Source of the DNA: Bilophila sp964538355
Lineage (GTDB): Bacteria > Desulfobacterota > Desulfovibrionia > Desulfovibrionales > Desulfovibrionaceae
DNA length: 64,000 bases
Assembly: GCA_964538355.1 (NCBI GenBank)
Contig: CAZIFC010000001.1
Coordinates: forward strand, 196,721-260,720
Reading direction: 5' to 3'
Position numbers and translations under genes: made by a program. This document shows positions 35,681-44,345 of the stretch, one piece after another. The notes below the pieces were generated by a model. The model was not told the origin of the DNA and ran no database searches. It was given only the letters and a program-made list of their open reading frames with translations. The stretch's first letter is position 1. Each line of letters begins with the position of its first letter.

Positions 35681-36583
35681 CTAGACGTTTCGGCTGGCCT
35701 CCGGCAAGGGGGCCTCTTTTTTGCCCGCGGCAACAAGAAAAAGCACACTGAAAAAGATCATGGCCATGCCAGCCGCCGCAGGCAGGGAAAGCGGCTCCTG
35801 CAAAAAGAAAATCCCGAGGCAGGCCGCGGAAAGAGGCTCGGCGAGACTCAGCGTGGACGCCGTGGATGCGGGCGTCGTCTTCAGTCCGGCAAGGGTCAGC
35901 CCGAAGGCGAGGGCCGCGGTTACCACCCCAAGGTGCAGAGCCATCAGAAAGCCTGTCGGCGTTGCGATCCATGCGATGGGATACATCCAGAACGTCGGCA
36001 GGAGACAGGCCCCGCTCAGCAGGCACAAGGCGGCCATGACGGACGTTGGAGAGGCAATCTGCGCCAGCGGCTTGCTGAACACGAAGTAGCACGCATAGGA
36101 AAATCCCGCCGCCAGCGGGAAAAACATCCGTGTCAAACTGGCCTCTTCCACAGAAGAGGCGTTGAGCAGCACAAGCCCGAGCAGGGCCAGGGCCGTGGCG
36201 GGATACCACCTGCGGCTTGGTTTTTCCCTGAGGAAGAACCATCCGAGCACCGCCACGACGATTGGCGAAAACCCTATGGCGACAACAGTGCCTACCGCGA
36301 CGCCCGCCTCCAGCACGCCCCGAAAAAAGAACAGCTGAAACACCAGCAGGGACAGCGTGGCGGGAACAAGGCAACGCAGAGGCCAACGCCAGAACTGCGG
36401 AAAACGCCTCTCCCGGAACAGGCACCACACCAGCAGGGCCAGCCCGCCGATCGCCATGCGGAGCGTGCCGATGGCCCAAGGCGTCGCCCCTTCCGGGGAC
36501 AGGGCCTGAACCGTGCCCGTGGTGCTGAAACACAACCCGCCCAACAACACCAGCAGCGGCCCCTTGGCGAACGTATTGCCCAT
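35681..36583 (-). CDS. EamA/DMT family permease
   Basis: This is a ten-helix drug/metabolite transporter of 300 aa with two EamA repeats. The opening LVLLGGLCFSTTGTVQAL, the proline-bearing GFSPIVVAVLGWFFLREKP and the repeat-two LSLAEPLSAACLGIFFLQEPLS are typical. GGGGGAAG precedes the ATG on the minus strand. It is a distant paralogue of the permease at 4749, and its substrate is unknown. It converges on the C11 peptidase gene. Confidence 0.85.
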   Translation of the reverse strand: MGNTFAKGPLLVLLGGLCFSTTGTVQALSPEGATPWAIGTLRMAIGGLALLVWCLFRERRFPQFWRWPLRCLVPATLSLLVFQLFFFRGVLEAGVAVGTVVAIGFSPIVVAVLGWFFLREKPSRRWYPATALALLGLVLLNASSVEEASLTRMFFPLAAGFSYACYFVFSKPLAQIASPTSVMAALCLLSGACLLPTFWMYPIAWIATPTGFLMALHLGVVTAALAFGLTLAGLKTTPASTASTLSLAEPLSAACLGIFFLQEPLSLPAAAGMAMIFFSVLFLVAAGKKEAPLPEASRNV

Positions 36584-36739
36584 CGCTTCCCCCTCTTTTG
36601 GACAGGGCCTTGCCCTTTTGCCATATCGAAGATGGTTCCGTGGTATACGAAACCATCTGTATGCTCAAGCCGCTTTTTGGGAAAGGCAAGGCGGATTTGA
36701 AGGTTTATTGTTTTTCCTTTTTCGCGTAGATTTGTTCGC

Positions 36740-37348
36740 ATGAGCCATTCCTACGACAACAAGGACGGAAAGAAGCGTTCCAAAGCCCGAAAGCACGCCG
36801 AATCTTCCTCGACGTCGTCCGAACCGCTTGAAGGCATCTATGTCGATCCTACCGAAAAACCGCACTGGTGCCCGAAACGCCAGTACTGGCAGCCTCTGTT
36901 GAGTTGCCTGCGGTGCGCCAGGTTCCCCTGCCCCGCTATCGGTGAAGACAAGCAACAGTTGCTTGCCCAATCGCCGTTCGTCATGATCGATCCCGTGGGT
37001 TCCACCCTGATCCAGAAGAGAAGGAGAGTTGCAATGTATATTTTGAAGTACAACGACGGCAGGCTGGTCGACGCGGGTGAAGATTTCGATCCCGAAAACC
37101 TCGACTGGAAAATGATGGAAGATGTGGCTGAAGTCCTCTTTGTCAGTAAGATTTTTGTCCCGCAGATCCGCCTTGTCGCCAAGCCTGCCGAAGAACGCGC
37201 CCGTATCCGCAAAAACCTGAGCCGCTCCGGAGCTGTCCCGGAAGAAGCCGAGGACATGCTCCCGGATACCGATACGGACGAGCTTGCGGATGACGGCATG
37301 CTGCCCGAGGTCGGCTCTTCCAGAGGAAGACGCCGCCGGACGGCCTGA
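36740..37348 (+). CDS. Conserved-looking protein of unknown function with cysteine cluster
   Basis: This 202-aa cytoplasmic protein has no recognised family. The N-terminal 30 residues are basic and serine-rich. Then comes a possible metal site, HWCPKRQYWQPLLSCLRCARFPC, with four cysteines spaced CX12CX2CX4C. The middle (MYILKYNDGRLVDAGEDFDPENLDWKMMEDVAEVLFVSKIFVPQIRLVAKP) looks like a small mixed alpha-beta domain. The end is acidic, then basic (RGRRRRTA). It is monocistronic with its own terminator. The start lacks a strong ribosome site. Confidence 0.6.
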   Translation: MSHSYDNKDGKKRSKARKHAESSSTSSEPLEGIYVDPTEKPHWCPKRQYWQPLLSCLRCARFPCPAIGEDKQQLLAQSPFVMIDPVGSTLIQKRRRVAMYILKYNDGRLVDAGEDFDPENLDWKMMEDVAEVLFVSKIFVPQIRLVAKPAEERARIRKNLSRSGAVPEEAEDMLPDTDTDELADDGMLPEVGSSRGRRRRTA

Positions 37349-37364
37349 TCCAAAAACAAGAAAG

Positions 37365-37391
37365 AGGCGGGATGTTCCCGCCTTTTCTTTT
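37365..37391 (+). terminator. Terminator after the 202-aa protein
   Basis: A 7-bp stem (AGGCGGG / CCCGCCT) with loop ATGTT is followed by TTTCTTTT. Confidence 0.85.
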
Positions 37392-37460
37392 GGCCCGCAA
37401 TCCGCCTCGCCTTCTGCACGGAGGCACGCCAGCGGATACGGTCCGGAACCTTTTCGGCCG

Positions 37461-38201
37461 CTATAAAACCGTCTCGGCGGAACGGACGATGCAAATCATC
37501 CCGGCCAGCGCGATCATGATCAGCAGGATGCGCTGGAAAACCTGCTCCTTGATGGCATGGACAAAAGGCAGGGAAGCCAGCAGCCCCGCCACGGCTCCCG
37601 GCATGCCATACAGGGCGGCATGGAGCACTTCGGCCGTGAAGAGACCCGCTCCAGCCATGACCAGACAGGTAATGATGTTGATGCACAGGAAAAACATTCC
37701 CAGCGTGCCGCGTGCGCTGTCCTTGTCCCAGCCGACATACAGCGCGTACATGGCAACCGGCGGGCCGCTGAAGCTGATGGATGCGTTGGCAAAGCCCGAT
37801 CCAAAACCGGAAAGGAAGGCTCCGGTGCGGGATTCGGGATGCCCCGGGCTTTTGCGGTGGAGGTATTGCCACACGACATACGCCATCAACGCCACACCCA
37901 GGAGAGCCTGAAGCCATATGCCGGGGATGATCCGCAGGATGAGCACCCCGCCCACGACCCCCGGAAGGCAGCCGACCAGCATGAACGGAAGCGAGGCATA
38001 CCGACAGCTTTTGCGATACATCCAGGCAACCTGCGTTGCCACAACCAGCGCGGTAAAACAGCTTGCGGGCACGGCGACGGACATATCCATCACACAGACC
38101 ATAATCGGCAGGGCGACCATAGCCGCGCCCATTCCACTCACACCATTGACGAATCCGCCAATAAGCCAGGCCAGAAATACGAGAGGGTAACTTTCAAACA
38201 T
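37461..38201 (-). CDS. TauE/SafE family sulfite/anion exporter
   Basis: This membrane protein of 246 aa has about eight helices and is of the TauE/SafE family, which exports sulfite, sulfoacetate and related organosulfonates. Features are the internal repeat with FLAWLIGGFVNGVSGMGAAMVALPIM and, in the second half, SGFGSGFANASISFSGPPVAMYAL. Start 38201 (MFESYPL) has AGGAAG upstream; 16 further codons in frame have none. In a sulfite- or taurine-respiring bacterium it could balance sulfite, but no sulfonate genes are nearby. Confidence 0.85.
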   Translation of the reverse strand: MFESYPLVFLAWLIGGFVNGVSGMGAAMVALPIMVCVMDMSVAVPASCFTALVVATQVAWMYRKSCRYASLPFMLVGCLPGVVGGVLILRIIPGIWLQALLGVALMAYVVWQYLHRKSPGHPESRTGAFLSGFGSGFANASISFSGPPVAMYALYVGWDKDSARGTLGMFFLCINIITCLVMAGAGLFTAEVLHAALYGMPGAVAGLLASLPFVHAIKEQVFQRILLIMIALAGMICIVRSAETVL

Positions 38202-38419
38202 GGTGCTTCCTGATAAAGAGACGGACAAGGCTTTGGTCTGCGCCGACACAGGCTCCGTGAAGCTGTCTGCATACAGGTGCCGAAAGCCTTTTCAACGGAT
38301 GGCGAGGTTGTTTCGATGAGCACTATCAGTTGCAATGGCGGCTGTACAGGCCTGAATGCAAGAATTTTCACGAAGAAAATGCCGGCTCAAGAAATCCGTT
38401 TCCGCCTTCAAAAAACCAC

Positions 38420-38458
38420 AAAAAAGGCTCCCCCGAACAAAGGGAGAGCCTTCTTTTT
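38420..38458. terminator. Terminator after the TolC-family gene
   Basis: The stem AAAAAAGGCTC-CCC / GGG-GAGCCTTCTTTTT gives a T-run on both strands. It lies 18 bp past the stop of the tolC-like gene on the minus strand. Confidence 0.88.
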
Positions 38459-38475
38459 GCAGGATGGGTAGAAAA

Positions 38476-39873
38476 TCAGCGCGTCTGGCCTTTTTCCTGC
38501 GGAGAGACATACAGCGGCTTTGCATCGATACCGAGCTTGGGCAAAAACTCTCCAGCCAGTGCGTACAGCCGATACGCACCCACGATCTCGTTGCCGCGCG
38601 CCGTGGCCTCTTCCGTGGCAGAGTTGAAAAGCTCGTTTTCCGCATCCAGCACGTCCAGCAGGCTGCGTTCGCCAAGGTTGAACTGCTCCAGATAGGCATC
38701 TCGTGTTTGCGTATTGAAAACAACAGCTTCACTATAATACTTGCGCTGATCCACGGCGGACAGATACCGGGTCCATGTATTGGCGATCTCGAGGTTCAGT
38801 TCATCAAAAAAGTTATAGGCCGTCTGGCGGGACTGCCGGATACGGGATTCCGAGGCCTGGACTTCCGCCTTGTCCGCACCGCTGTTGTACAGGTTCCAGC
38901 GTACGGTTCCGACCACGTCAAAGCCGCTCCGCCATTGGCTGCCAGAGCCTCCGCGATCCGAATAGGTGGGTCCGGCTTCAAGGCTGATCTTGGGATGATA
39001 GGCGGACTGCGCCAGCTCCTTTTCACCGCGGGCCGCGCGGATGTCCGCAAGATAGGCCTTGAGCTTGGGGTTGTGCTGCTCCGCCGCCTTCATCACCGCA
39101 TCGATATCAGGATACAGGCCGTCCGGCATGGGAACTTCCGCCAGCGACGGCGGCACGGGCTTGCCGGTCAGCCGGATATAGGAGGCTTCCGCTTCGCGCA
39201 GGGAGGCTTCCGCCTGCGTCAGGGTCGACATGGCGCGGGCAAGACGCCCCTCCGTCTGGGTGAGATCCGCCGAATTCGATGCGCCAAGCTCCAGCCGTTC
39301 CTTCTGGGAAGCGAGAATCTCCTTGTGTCTGGCTACATTGGCCCGGGCAAGACGGAGGATTTCCCGACGCCGCAAGAAATCCACATGGGCAATAAGACCA
39401 TCCATCCCGAACGAGGTGGCATTGTCAAACACGCGGTATTCCATCGATTCCACAGTCGCTTCCCCGGTCCGCACCCGACTGCGGGTAGCAAAGCCATCCC
39501 ATAACGGCTGAGTCAGGGTCAGGCCGATGCTGCTTGTCGGATACATCCCGTTGTCCGACCCGGCACTACGCGTAGTGCTGTCGCTCAGCTGGCTGGCCCC
39601 GTACTTCCCGGTAAGATCCACGCTTGGACCCCATCCGGCTTTGGCACGGCGGAGTTCATGACGCACGACATCAAGATTCTCCTGAAGGATCTTCAAGCCG
39701 CGGTGGTTCAGCAGCGTTTCCTCCACTGTCTGACGAACCGTCACCGCACCTTCCCGCGGCTGCGCCAAAGTTCCCGGCGTCCCCTTGAGGCCGGGAGCCG
39801 CAGAAGCGTCCGGCAGCCACACGCCGCACAACACAGCCGTCAGACAACACATGGCGAAAGATTTACCATACAT
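38476..39873 (-). CDS. TolC-family outer-membrane channel
   Basis: This 465-aa outer-membrane efflux protein has a signal peptide (ending ASAAP) and two OEP repeats (about residues 45-235 and 250-440). The type I secretion-associated TolC form shows in NHRGLKILQENLDVVRHELRRAKAGWGPSVDL, TLTQPLWDGFATRSRV, and the second-half equivalent VRWNLYNSGADKAEV with LGERSLLDVLDAENELFNS. This version is common beside giant adhesins as their exit channel. The adhesin lies 4.5 kb away on the same strand. The matching ABC exporter and membrane-fusion protein are not in the window. Confidence 0.88.
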   Translation of the reverse strand: MYGKSFAMCCLTAVLCGVWLPDASAAPGLKGTPGTLAQPREGAVTVRQTVEETLLNHRGLKILQENLDVVRHELRRAKAGWGPSVDLTGKYGASQLSDSTTRSAGSDNGMYPTSSIGLTLTQPLWDGFATRSRVRTGEATVESMEYRVFDNATSFGMDGLIAHVDFLRRREILRLARANVARHKEILASQKERLELGASNSADLTQTEGRLARAMSTLTQAEASLREAEASYIRLTGKPVPPSLAEVPMPDGLYPDIDAVMKAAEQHNPKLKAYLADIRAARGEKELAQSAYHPKISLEAGPTYSDRGGSGSQWRSGFDVVGTVRWNLYNSGADKAEVQASESRIRQSRQTAYNFFDELNLEIANTWTRYLSAVDQRKYYSEAVVFNTQTRDAYLEQFNLGERSLLDVLDAENELFNSATEEATARGNEIVGAYRLYALAGEFLPKLGIDAKPLYVSPQEKGQTR

Positions 39874-40296
39874 CTCTCATTCCCCTTCGATTTTTTCCGT
39901 ATGAACCGTTTCGGCGTTATACATCTTGCCGCGTCCCAGGCCCTATATCCCTCAAGAAGGGAATGCAGGTTTTTTGAACGTATGTTTTTCATAGCAACCA
40001 GTACGGGCAGAACAGCCACCCTTTTCACCAATAAAAAATTGCCCTGTAATCCACTCATGGCCTCTTCTATCGTGGAGAAAAAGGGTTCCACCATGATAAA
40101 AAAAGCTGGATAACCAAAGGGGCAAGCAAAGGTTCTTTCTTGTTTGAATATCGTATATCGAATACGTTGGCTCCGCGCTCCCTAAACTCCCTTTTCCTTT
40201 CTCTGCACAACAAAACGTACCGGCTGCACGGGAACACCCCAGCAACCAGCAAACACATCAGGCACTCTATAACTTACCTGTTTTCAAAGGGAATGT
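39874..40296. other. Intergenic region between histidine kinase and tolC genes
   Basis: These 423 bp hold no supported gene. Two short frames on either strand lack ribosome sites and resemble nothing. A weak hairpin with an A-run (ATCGTGGA / TCCAC-ATGAT) lies near 40068-40102. It probably holds the promoter of the TolC-family gene. Confidence 0.4.
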
Positions 40297-42219
40297 CTAT
40301 AAAGCCCCGCCAGAAGCCTCGGCATCGGCCTTTTTCCCCATGACGGCTCTTTCTATCGCGGCAAACAGAAGCTCCGGCTTGATGGGTTTGGAGACGTGGG
40401 CATCCATCCCGGAGCGCAGGCTCAGTTCAATGTCTTCGTCAAAGGCATTGGCGGTCATGGCAATGACCGGCACAGTCGCGGCATCCCGGCGAGGAAGGGC
40501 GCGCAGACGCCGGGTGGCCTCCAGCCCATCCATAATCGGCATTCGGATATCCATCAAGAGAAGATCATAATAGCCTTCGGGAGAACGCATGAACATGTCG
40601 AGTGCTTCTTGCCCGTTGCGGGCCCGCTCCGGCACAATCCCCTTTTGTTTCAGCAAACGGACAGCCACCAGCGCATTGATGTCATGATCCTCGACGAGCA
40701 GGACATGCAGATCTCCGAAAGAGCCGGAGGCAGAGGCGTTGACGACCGCCTGTGACGTGTACCCCTCGGCAACGGGGCTTTCCAGCGTGACGACGAACTC
40801 GGTTCCCTTGCCGGGTTTGCTGGAAAAGTCAATGGCTCCTCCCATGCATTCCACAATATTCTTGACGATGGCAAGCCCGAGTCCCGTTCCCTGCTGTTCG
40901 CAATCTTCCTGTTCAAAAGGCACAAACAGCTTTTTTTGAAACGCCTCGTTGATCCCCTTGCCGGTATCCCGGACAATCAGCGCGTACCGGATCTTGCCCT
41001 CACGTCGTTCCAATACCCGAACGAGCAGGGAGACAACCCCGCCCTGCGGCGTGAATTTGACGGCATTGTTCAGCAGGTTGAGCAGGATCTGGTTCATCCG
41101 CAGACGATCGGCCAGCACGATCGGGAGCGGGCTTTCCCCGGCGTCAATGATGAACCGGATACCCTTTGCCTGTGCAGCCGGAAGGATTATGGTATTGATG
41201 GTCTGCCGGATCTCTTCAAAAGAAATCGGCACTGGCTTCAGCTCCAGCTTCTTGCTTTCAATCTTGCTCATGTCCAGCGTATCGTTGATAAGCTGGAGCA
41301 AATGAATCCCCGCGCTGTTGATCTTCTCAAGGCACATTTCGGCATCCGCAAGAGTTCTGTCCTGAACCTTCAGCGAAAGCCCGATGATGGCATTCATGGG
41401 CGTACGAAAATCATGGCTCATCCGCGACAAGAAATCAGACTTGGCAAGGTTGGCCTTGGTGGCGACGGCAGCCGTCTTCTGGAGCTTGAGGCGCAGCTTT
41501 TCCTCTATCTTCTTGTGATAGGCAATGACGGCAAGCAGAATGACAAGCACCGAAACAAGCAGAATACCGCTCATTATCGAAAAGGTGGTTATCCTTTCGA
41601 TGATGAGCAGCGCGTTGTTGGCGTACCGGTTATTGAGCGACAGGCGGAGTATCCTCACGAGATCGATGATCACCTGCCGCTGCGAATTGTACTCGATACC
41701 GAACAGATAACGAGTGGCCTTGATATTTTTTTCAACACTGGAAAGCATCTGCTCATTGACCGCAAGAGGAAAGTCTTTGACCGCCTCCGGCATCCCCGTC
41801 AGCTTGGCACTGTCCGCGATGAGGCGCATCGCCCACACTTCCCCATAGACCAGAGCGTCGGATTCCTTTTTTGCCCGCAAAAGCAGGGAGCGTTCATTCG
41901 GGGAAAGGGGAAACATCAGAATATTGATGACAGCCTTTTCCCTGTTCTTGTTCGTGCCGTATTCATTGAAATACTGTTTGGCAAAAACGCTGTCCTGCGT
42001 TTCGGCAAATTTCCAGACAAAGCGGCTGAGAAGGGAGGACGTTTCAACAAAGACGTTTGCGGACTTTTCTACCTGATTGCGCTGCTTTTCCAGCAGTTCC
42101 AGCTTTGTATTCAAGCTCAAGATGTAATAGATGGAAAAGATAAACAGGAATAGCGAAAAACCTACGGTCACGAATATCGCTATATTAAGAATACGAAGTG
42201 TAATATAATCATTTTTCAT
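40297..42219 (-). CDS. Hybrid sensor histidine kinase/response regulator
   Basis: This is a membrane sensor kinase of about 640 aa. Two helices (near residues 10-35 and 215-240) enclose a periplasmic sensor of about 170 residues. They are followed by HisKA with the phosphate-accepting histidine in SHDFRTPMNAIIG, HATPase_c (LLNLLNNAVKFT, DTGKGI, GTGLGLAIVK) and a C-terminal receiver with the phosphate-accepting aspartate in DLLLMDIRMP and the lysine in VSKPIK. The ATG overlaps the TGA of the upstream binding-protein gene (ATGA), so translation is coupled. The binding protein is the likely signal input. No separate DNA-binding regulator is adjacent, so the output is unknown. Confidence 0.9.
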   Translation of the reverse strand: MKNDYITLRILNIAIFVTVGFSLFLFIFSIYYILSLNTKLELLEKQRNQVEKSANVFVETSSLLSRFVWKFAETQDSVFAKQYFNEYGTNKNREKAVINILMFPLSPNERSLLLRAKKESDALVYGEVWAMRLIADSAKLTGMPEAVKDFPLAVNEQMLSSVEKNIKATRYLFGIEYNSQRQVIIDLVRILRLSLNNRYANNALLIIERITTFSIMSGILLVSVLVILLAVIAYHKKIEEKLRLKLQKTAAVATKANLAKSDFLSRMSHDFRTPMNAIIGLSLKVQDRTLADAEMCLEKINSAGIHLLQLINDTLDMSKIESKKLELKPVPISFEEIRQTINTIILPAAQAKGIRFIIDAGESPLPIVLADRLRMNQILLNLLNNAVKFTPQGGVVSLLVRVLERREGKIRYALIVRDTGKGINEAFQKKLFVPFEQEDCEQQGTGLGLAIVKNIVECMGGAIDFSSKPGKGTEFVVTLESPVAEGYTSQAVVNASASGSFGDLHVLLVEDHDINALVAVRLLKQKGIVPERARNGQEALDMFMRSPEGYYDLLLMDIRMPIMDGLEATRRLRALPRRDAATVPVIAMTANAFDEDIELSLRSGMDAHVSKPIKPELLFAAIERAVMGKKADAEASGGAL

Positions 42220-44045
42220 AGTTCGATATTCGTCCATCCGGGTATGAAATACCGCTGCGGAACGGGCAGTTCTCCGGCCCTGTGGATCTGCTCCCTGAAC
42301 GCCTGTTGCGTCGTCATACCCAGTTTGACAAAACGCGCCGGATCAGCCGCATTCATATACACCAGCGCGTGGCGGATGCTCGCGCTGACGCACAGGGTAT
42401 AGGTCTGTTCGGGATCAAGCTCCAGGCCGTACCTGTTCCGTATTTTGGAAATAAGAAGCCTTCTGTCGAGGTTCATCTCCATGCCGGCAAAGGCAGGAGC
42501 CTCGATAACCGTATCTATCGTGTCATACTCAAAACAGGTTGATGCATACAAAAGCTGCGTAAAAAGGTCTTTCAGCTCTTTTCCCGTGGCTTTTATAATA
42601 AAAAGTTCTTCATCCTTCAGTATGGCATCAACATCCGCATCTGACAACTCCGGCGTGTACAGCGAGCTGTACACCATTCGCACATCAATGGATGCGCAGT
42701 CTGTCATAGTGCTCTTCCGGATGACCTCCGCAATAACAGACGCCGCCGGAGAAACCATATTGCTGTCAACCGCATTGGAAAGCGTCTGAGAAACGGGGAT
42801 GGCGGGCACAGGTTCCGCAACCTCGTTCTTGGGCCGGGCATTGAGCGTTTCTAGAAAGGCTTGTGGAGTCAGCTCTCCCCTGATGAGCCCATGCACGGCC
42901 GCCTGCATGGACTGAAAGGCCGTCGAGGTCAACACGCGCACAATGACTCTCTTCCCGAGATAGGGCTTGATATTCCTGAGGTGTTCCGAATGGGGCAAGG
43001 CGACACCCGGCATATAGGAAACCAGCCCCTCGCCGTCTTCGTTGAGAAGCTGCTGCGCCTCTTTGGAGAGCATGGTTTCAAGCACCCGGCGAGCACTTTC
43101 CTCTTTCTTGGGATTCACCGCCAGCTTTCCCGAGAGAGCCAGCATAAAGACGGGGTAGCTGTACAGCGCGTTTTCCTCCGGGGTATCCCCCATGAGAGGA
43201 AGGGCCGCATAGCTTCCCTTGTTGGCTTCATCTATCTTTTTATCTGTAGACAAACGCCCCATCCCGGGTTTTTGCAGCAGCATCCTGGGATAGGCAGTAT
43301 CCTTTTCTATATCAAGATCCTCTTTTCGCAGAATGCCTTTATCCACAAGGGATTTTAATCTCTCTCCAGCCTTGAGGAAGGCCTTGTCGAAGGCATCGGT
43401 ATCGCCGCCCTCAAAGTCTTTTTTCCAGCGCATCCCCTGTTCGGTCAGCAGGTAGCCGTCCATGCCGACCCCTTCCACCAGCAGGGTTTCCGTCCACCCT
43501 GTCCGAAAGTCGCAGACGAGCGAGCGAATCCCCTTGGCCTCAAGCTGTTCGCAGGCCGAAACAAAACTCTTCCAGTCCACGGGGAGATCCATGCCGAGGG
43601 AGTCAAAAACGGCCTTGTTGGCAACCAGCAGGCTCAGCTGCCCCGGTGCCGGCAGCCACAGAAGGCGATCCTTGTTCCAAAAAGGCTGCAATACGCTTTG
43701 ATCATACAGGCAGGCGAGCCTGCTTTTGCTCAAATCCAAAAGGAAAGGAGCCAGTTGCAGGGCCAGATCGCTCTCGAAGCGGCGGACTGCGAAGATATCG
43801 GGCAGGGCATCGTGTTTAGCCTGATAAATCAGGCTGTTCATGGTATTCGGGTTGTTGACCCATACGATGGAAATATCCGGAAGGCTCTGCTCGACATAGT
43901 TTCGCCACTTTGGAAAGCTTGCCGTATTAAACATGGAAACGGTGACAACAGACCTCTTTTCCCCTTCTGCCTCATTCTGCCCCCGGCAGAAACTCAGCAA
44001 GAGGAACAGAATCAGAAAAAGAATGACTCCCGTTCGTTTCCACAT
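42216..44045 (-). CDS. Extracellular solute-binding protein with nucleotidase-like C-terminal domain
   Basis: This 609-aa exported protein has an N-terminal signal or anchor (ILFLILFLLLSFC). Residues of about 30-390 form a periplasmic binding domain of the sugar-binding type (SMFNTASFPKWRNYVEQ, QPFWNKDRLLWLPAPGQLSLLVANKAVFD). The C-terminal 200 residues (SVIAEVIRKSTMTDCASIDV ... ATGKELKDLFTQLLY ... DPEQTYTLCVSASIRHALVYM) resemble the 5'-nucleotidase C-terminal domain. No ABC permease is nearby, and the gene is fused by ATGA overlap to a hybrid kinase. It is therefore probably a receptor for the kinase, not a transporter part. The start at 44045 is preferred; two upstream ATGs are possible. 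Confidence 0.78.
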   Translation of the reverse strand: MWKRTGVILFLILFLLLSFCRGQNEAEGEKRSVVTVSMFNTASFPKWRNYVEQSLPDISIVWVNNPNTMNSLIYQAKHDALPDIFAVRRFESDLALQLAPFLLDLSKSRLACLYDQSVLQPFWNKDRLLWLPAPGQLSLLVANKAVFDSLGMDLPVDWKSFVSACEQLEAKGIRSLVCDFRTGWTETLLVEGVGMDGYLLTEQGMRWKKDFEGGDTDAFDKAFLKAGERLKSLVDKGILRKEDLDIEKDTAYPRMLLQKPGMGRLSTDKKIDEANKGSYAALPLMGDTPEENALYSYPVFMLALSGKLAVNPKKEESARRVLETMLSKEAQQLLNEDGEGLVSYMPGVALPHSEHLRNIKPYLGKRVIVRVLTSTAFQSMQAAVHGLIRGELTPQAFLETLNARPKNEVAEPVPAIPVSQTLSNAVDSNMVSPAASVIAEVIRKSTMTDCASIDVRMVYSSLYTPELSDADVDAILKDEELFIIKATGKELKDLFTQLLYASTCFEYDTIDTVIEAPAFAGMEMNLDRRLLISKIRNRYGLELDPEQTYTLCVSASIRHALVYMNAADPARFVKLGMTTQQAFREQIHRAGELPVPQRYFIPGWTNIEL

Positions 44046-44292
44046 ACCGTTTTCCAGTATTCCCATAGCTTGCAATCCCAAAATGGCGCACTTTCCAGAA
44101 ACGGCCCTCTCCGGGCAAGCGAAGACAGCTTCGTTCCTGAACGGTGCCCCTTATTCTCATTACATAGGCAGTATAGGCTATTTTACATAGAAAGGCTAGA
44201 TTTTATGTCTCCCCGCAGACGGGGGAGCTTTGCAACCCACGCCTCCCCCTGCCGCCGGCAAACAGCCTTTTTCGAGCAAACTGCGCCATATG

Positions 44293-44321
44293 GAAAGGCC
44301 CCGGAACCTGCTCCCGGGGCC
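44293..44321 (-). terminator. Terminator after the giant adhesin gene
   Basis: A perfect 8-bp stem (GGCCCCGG / CCGGGGCC), read on the minus strand, is followed by TTTCC. It lies 25 bp past the adhesin stop codon. Confidence 0.75.
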
Positions 44322-44345
44322 TGAAAGAGGTGTCGGCGCAAAAGC

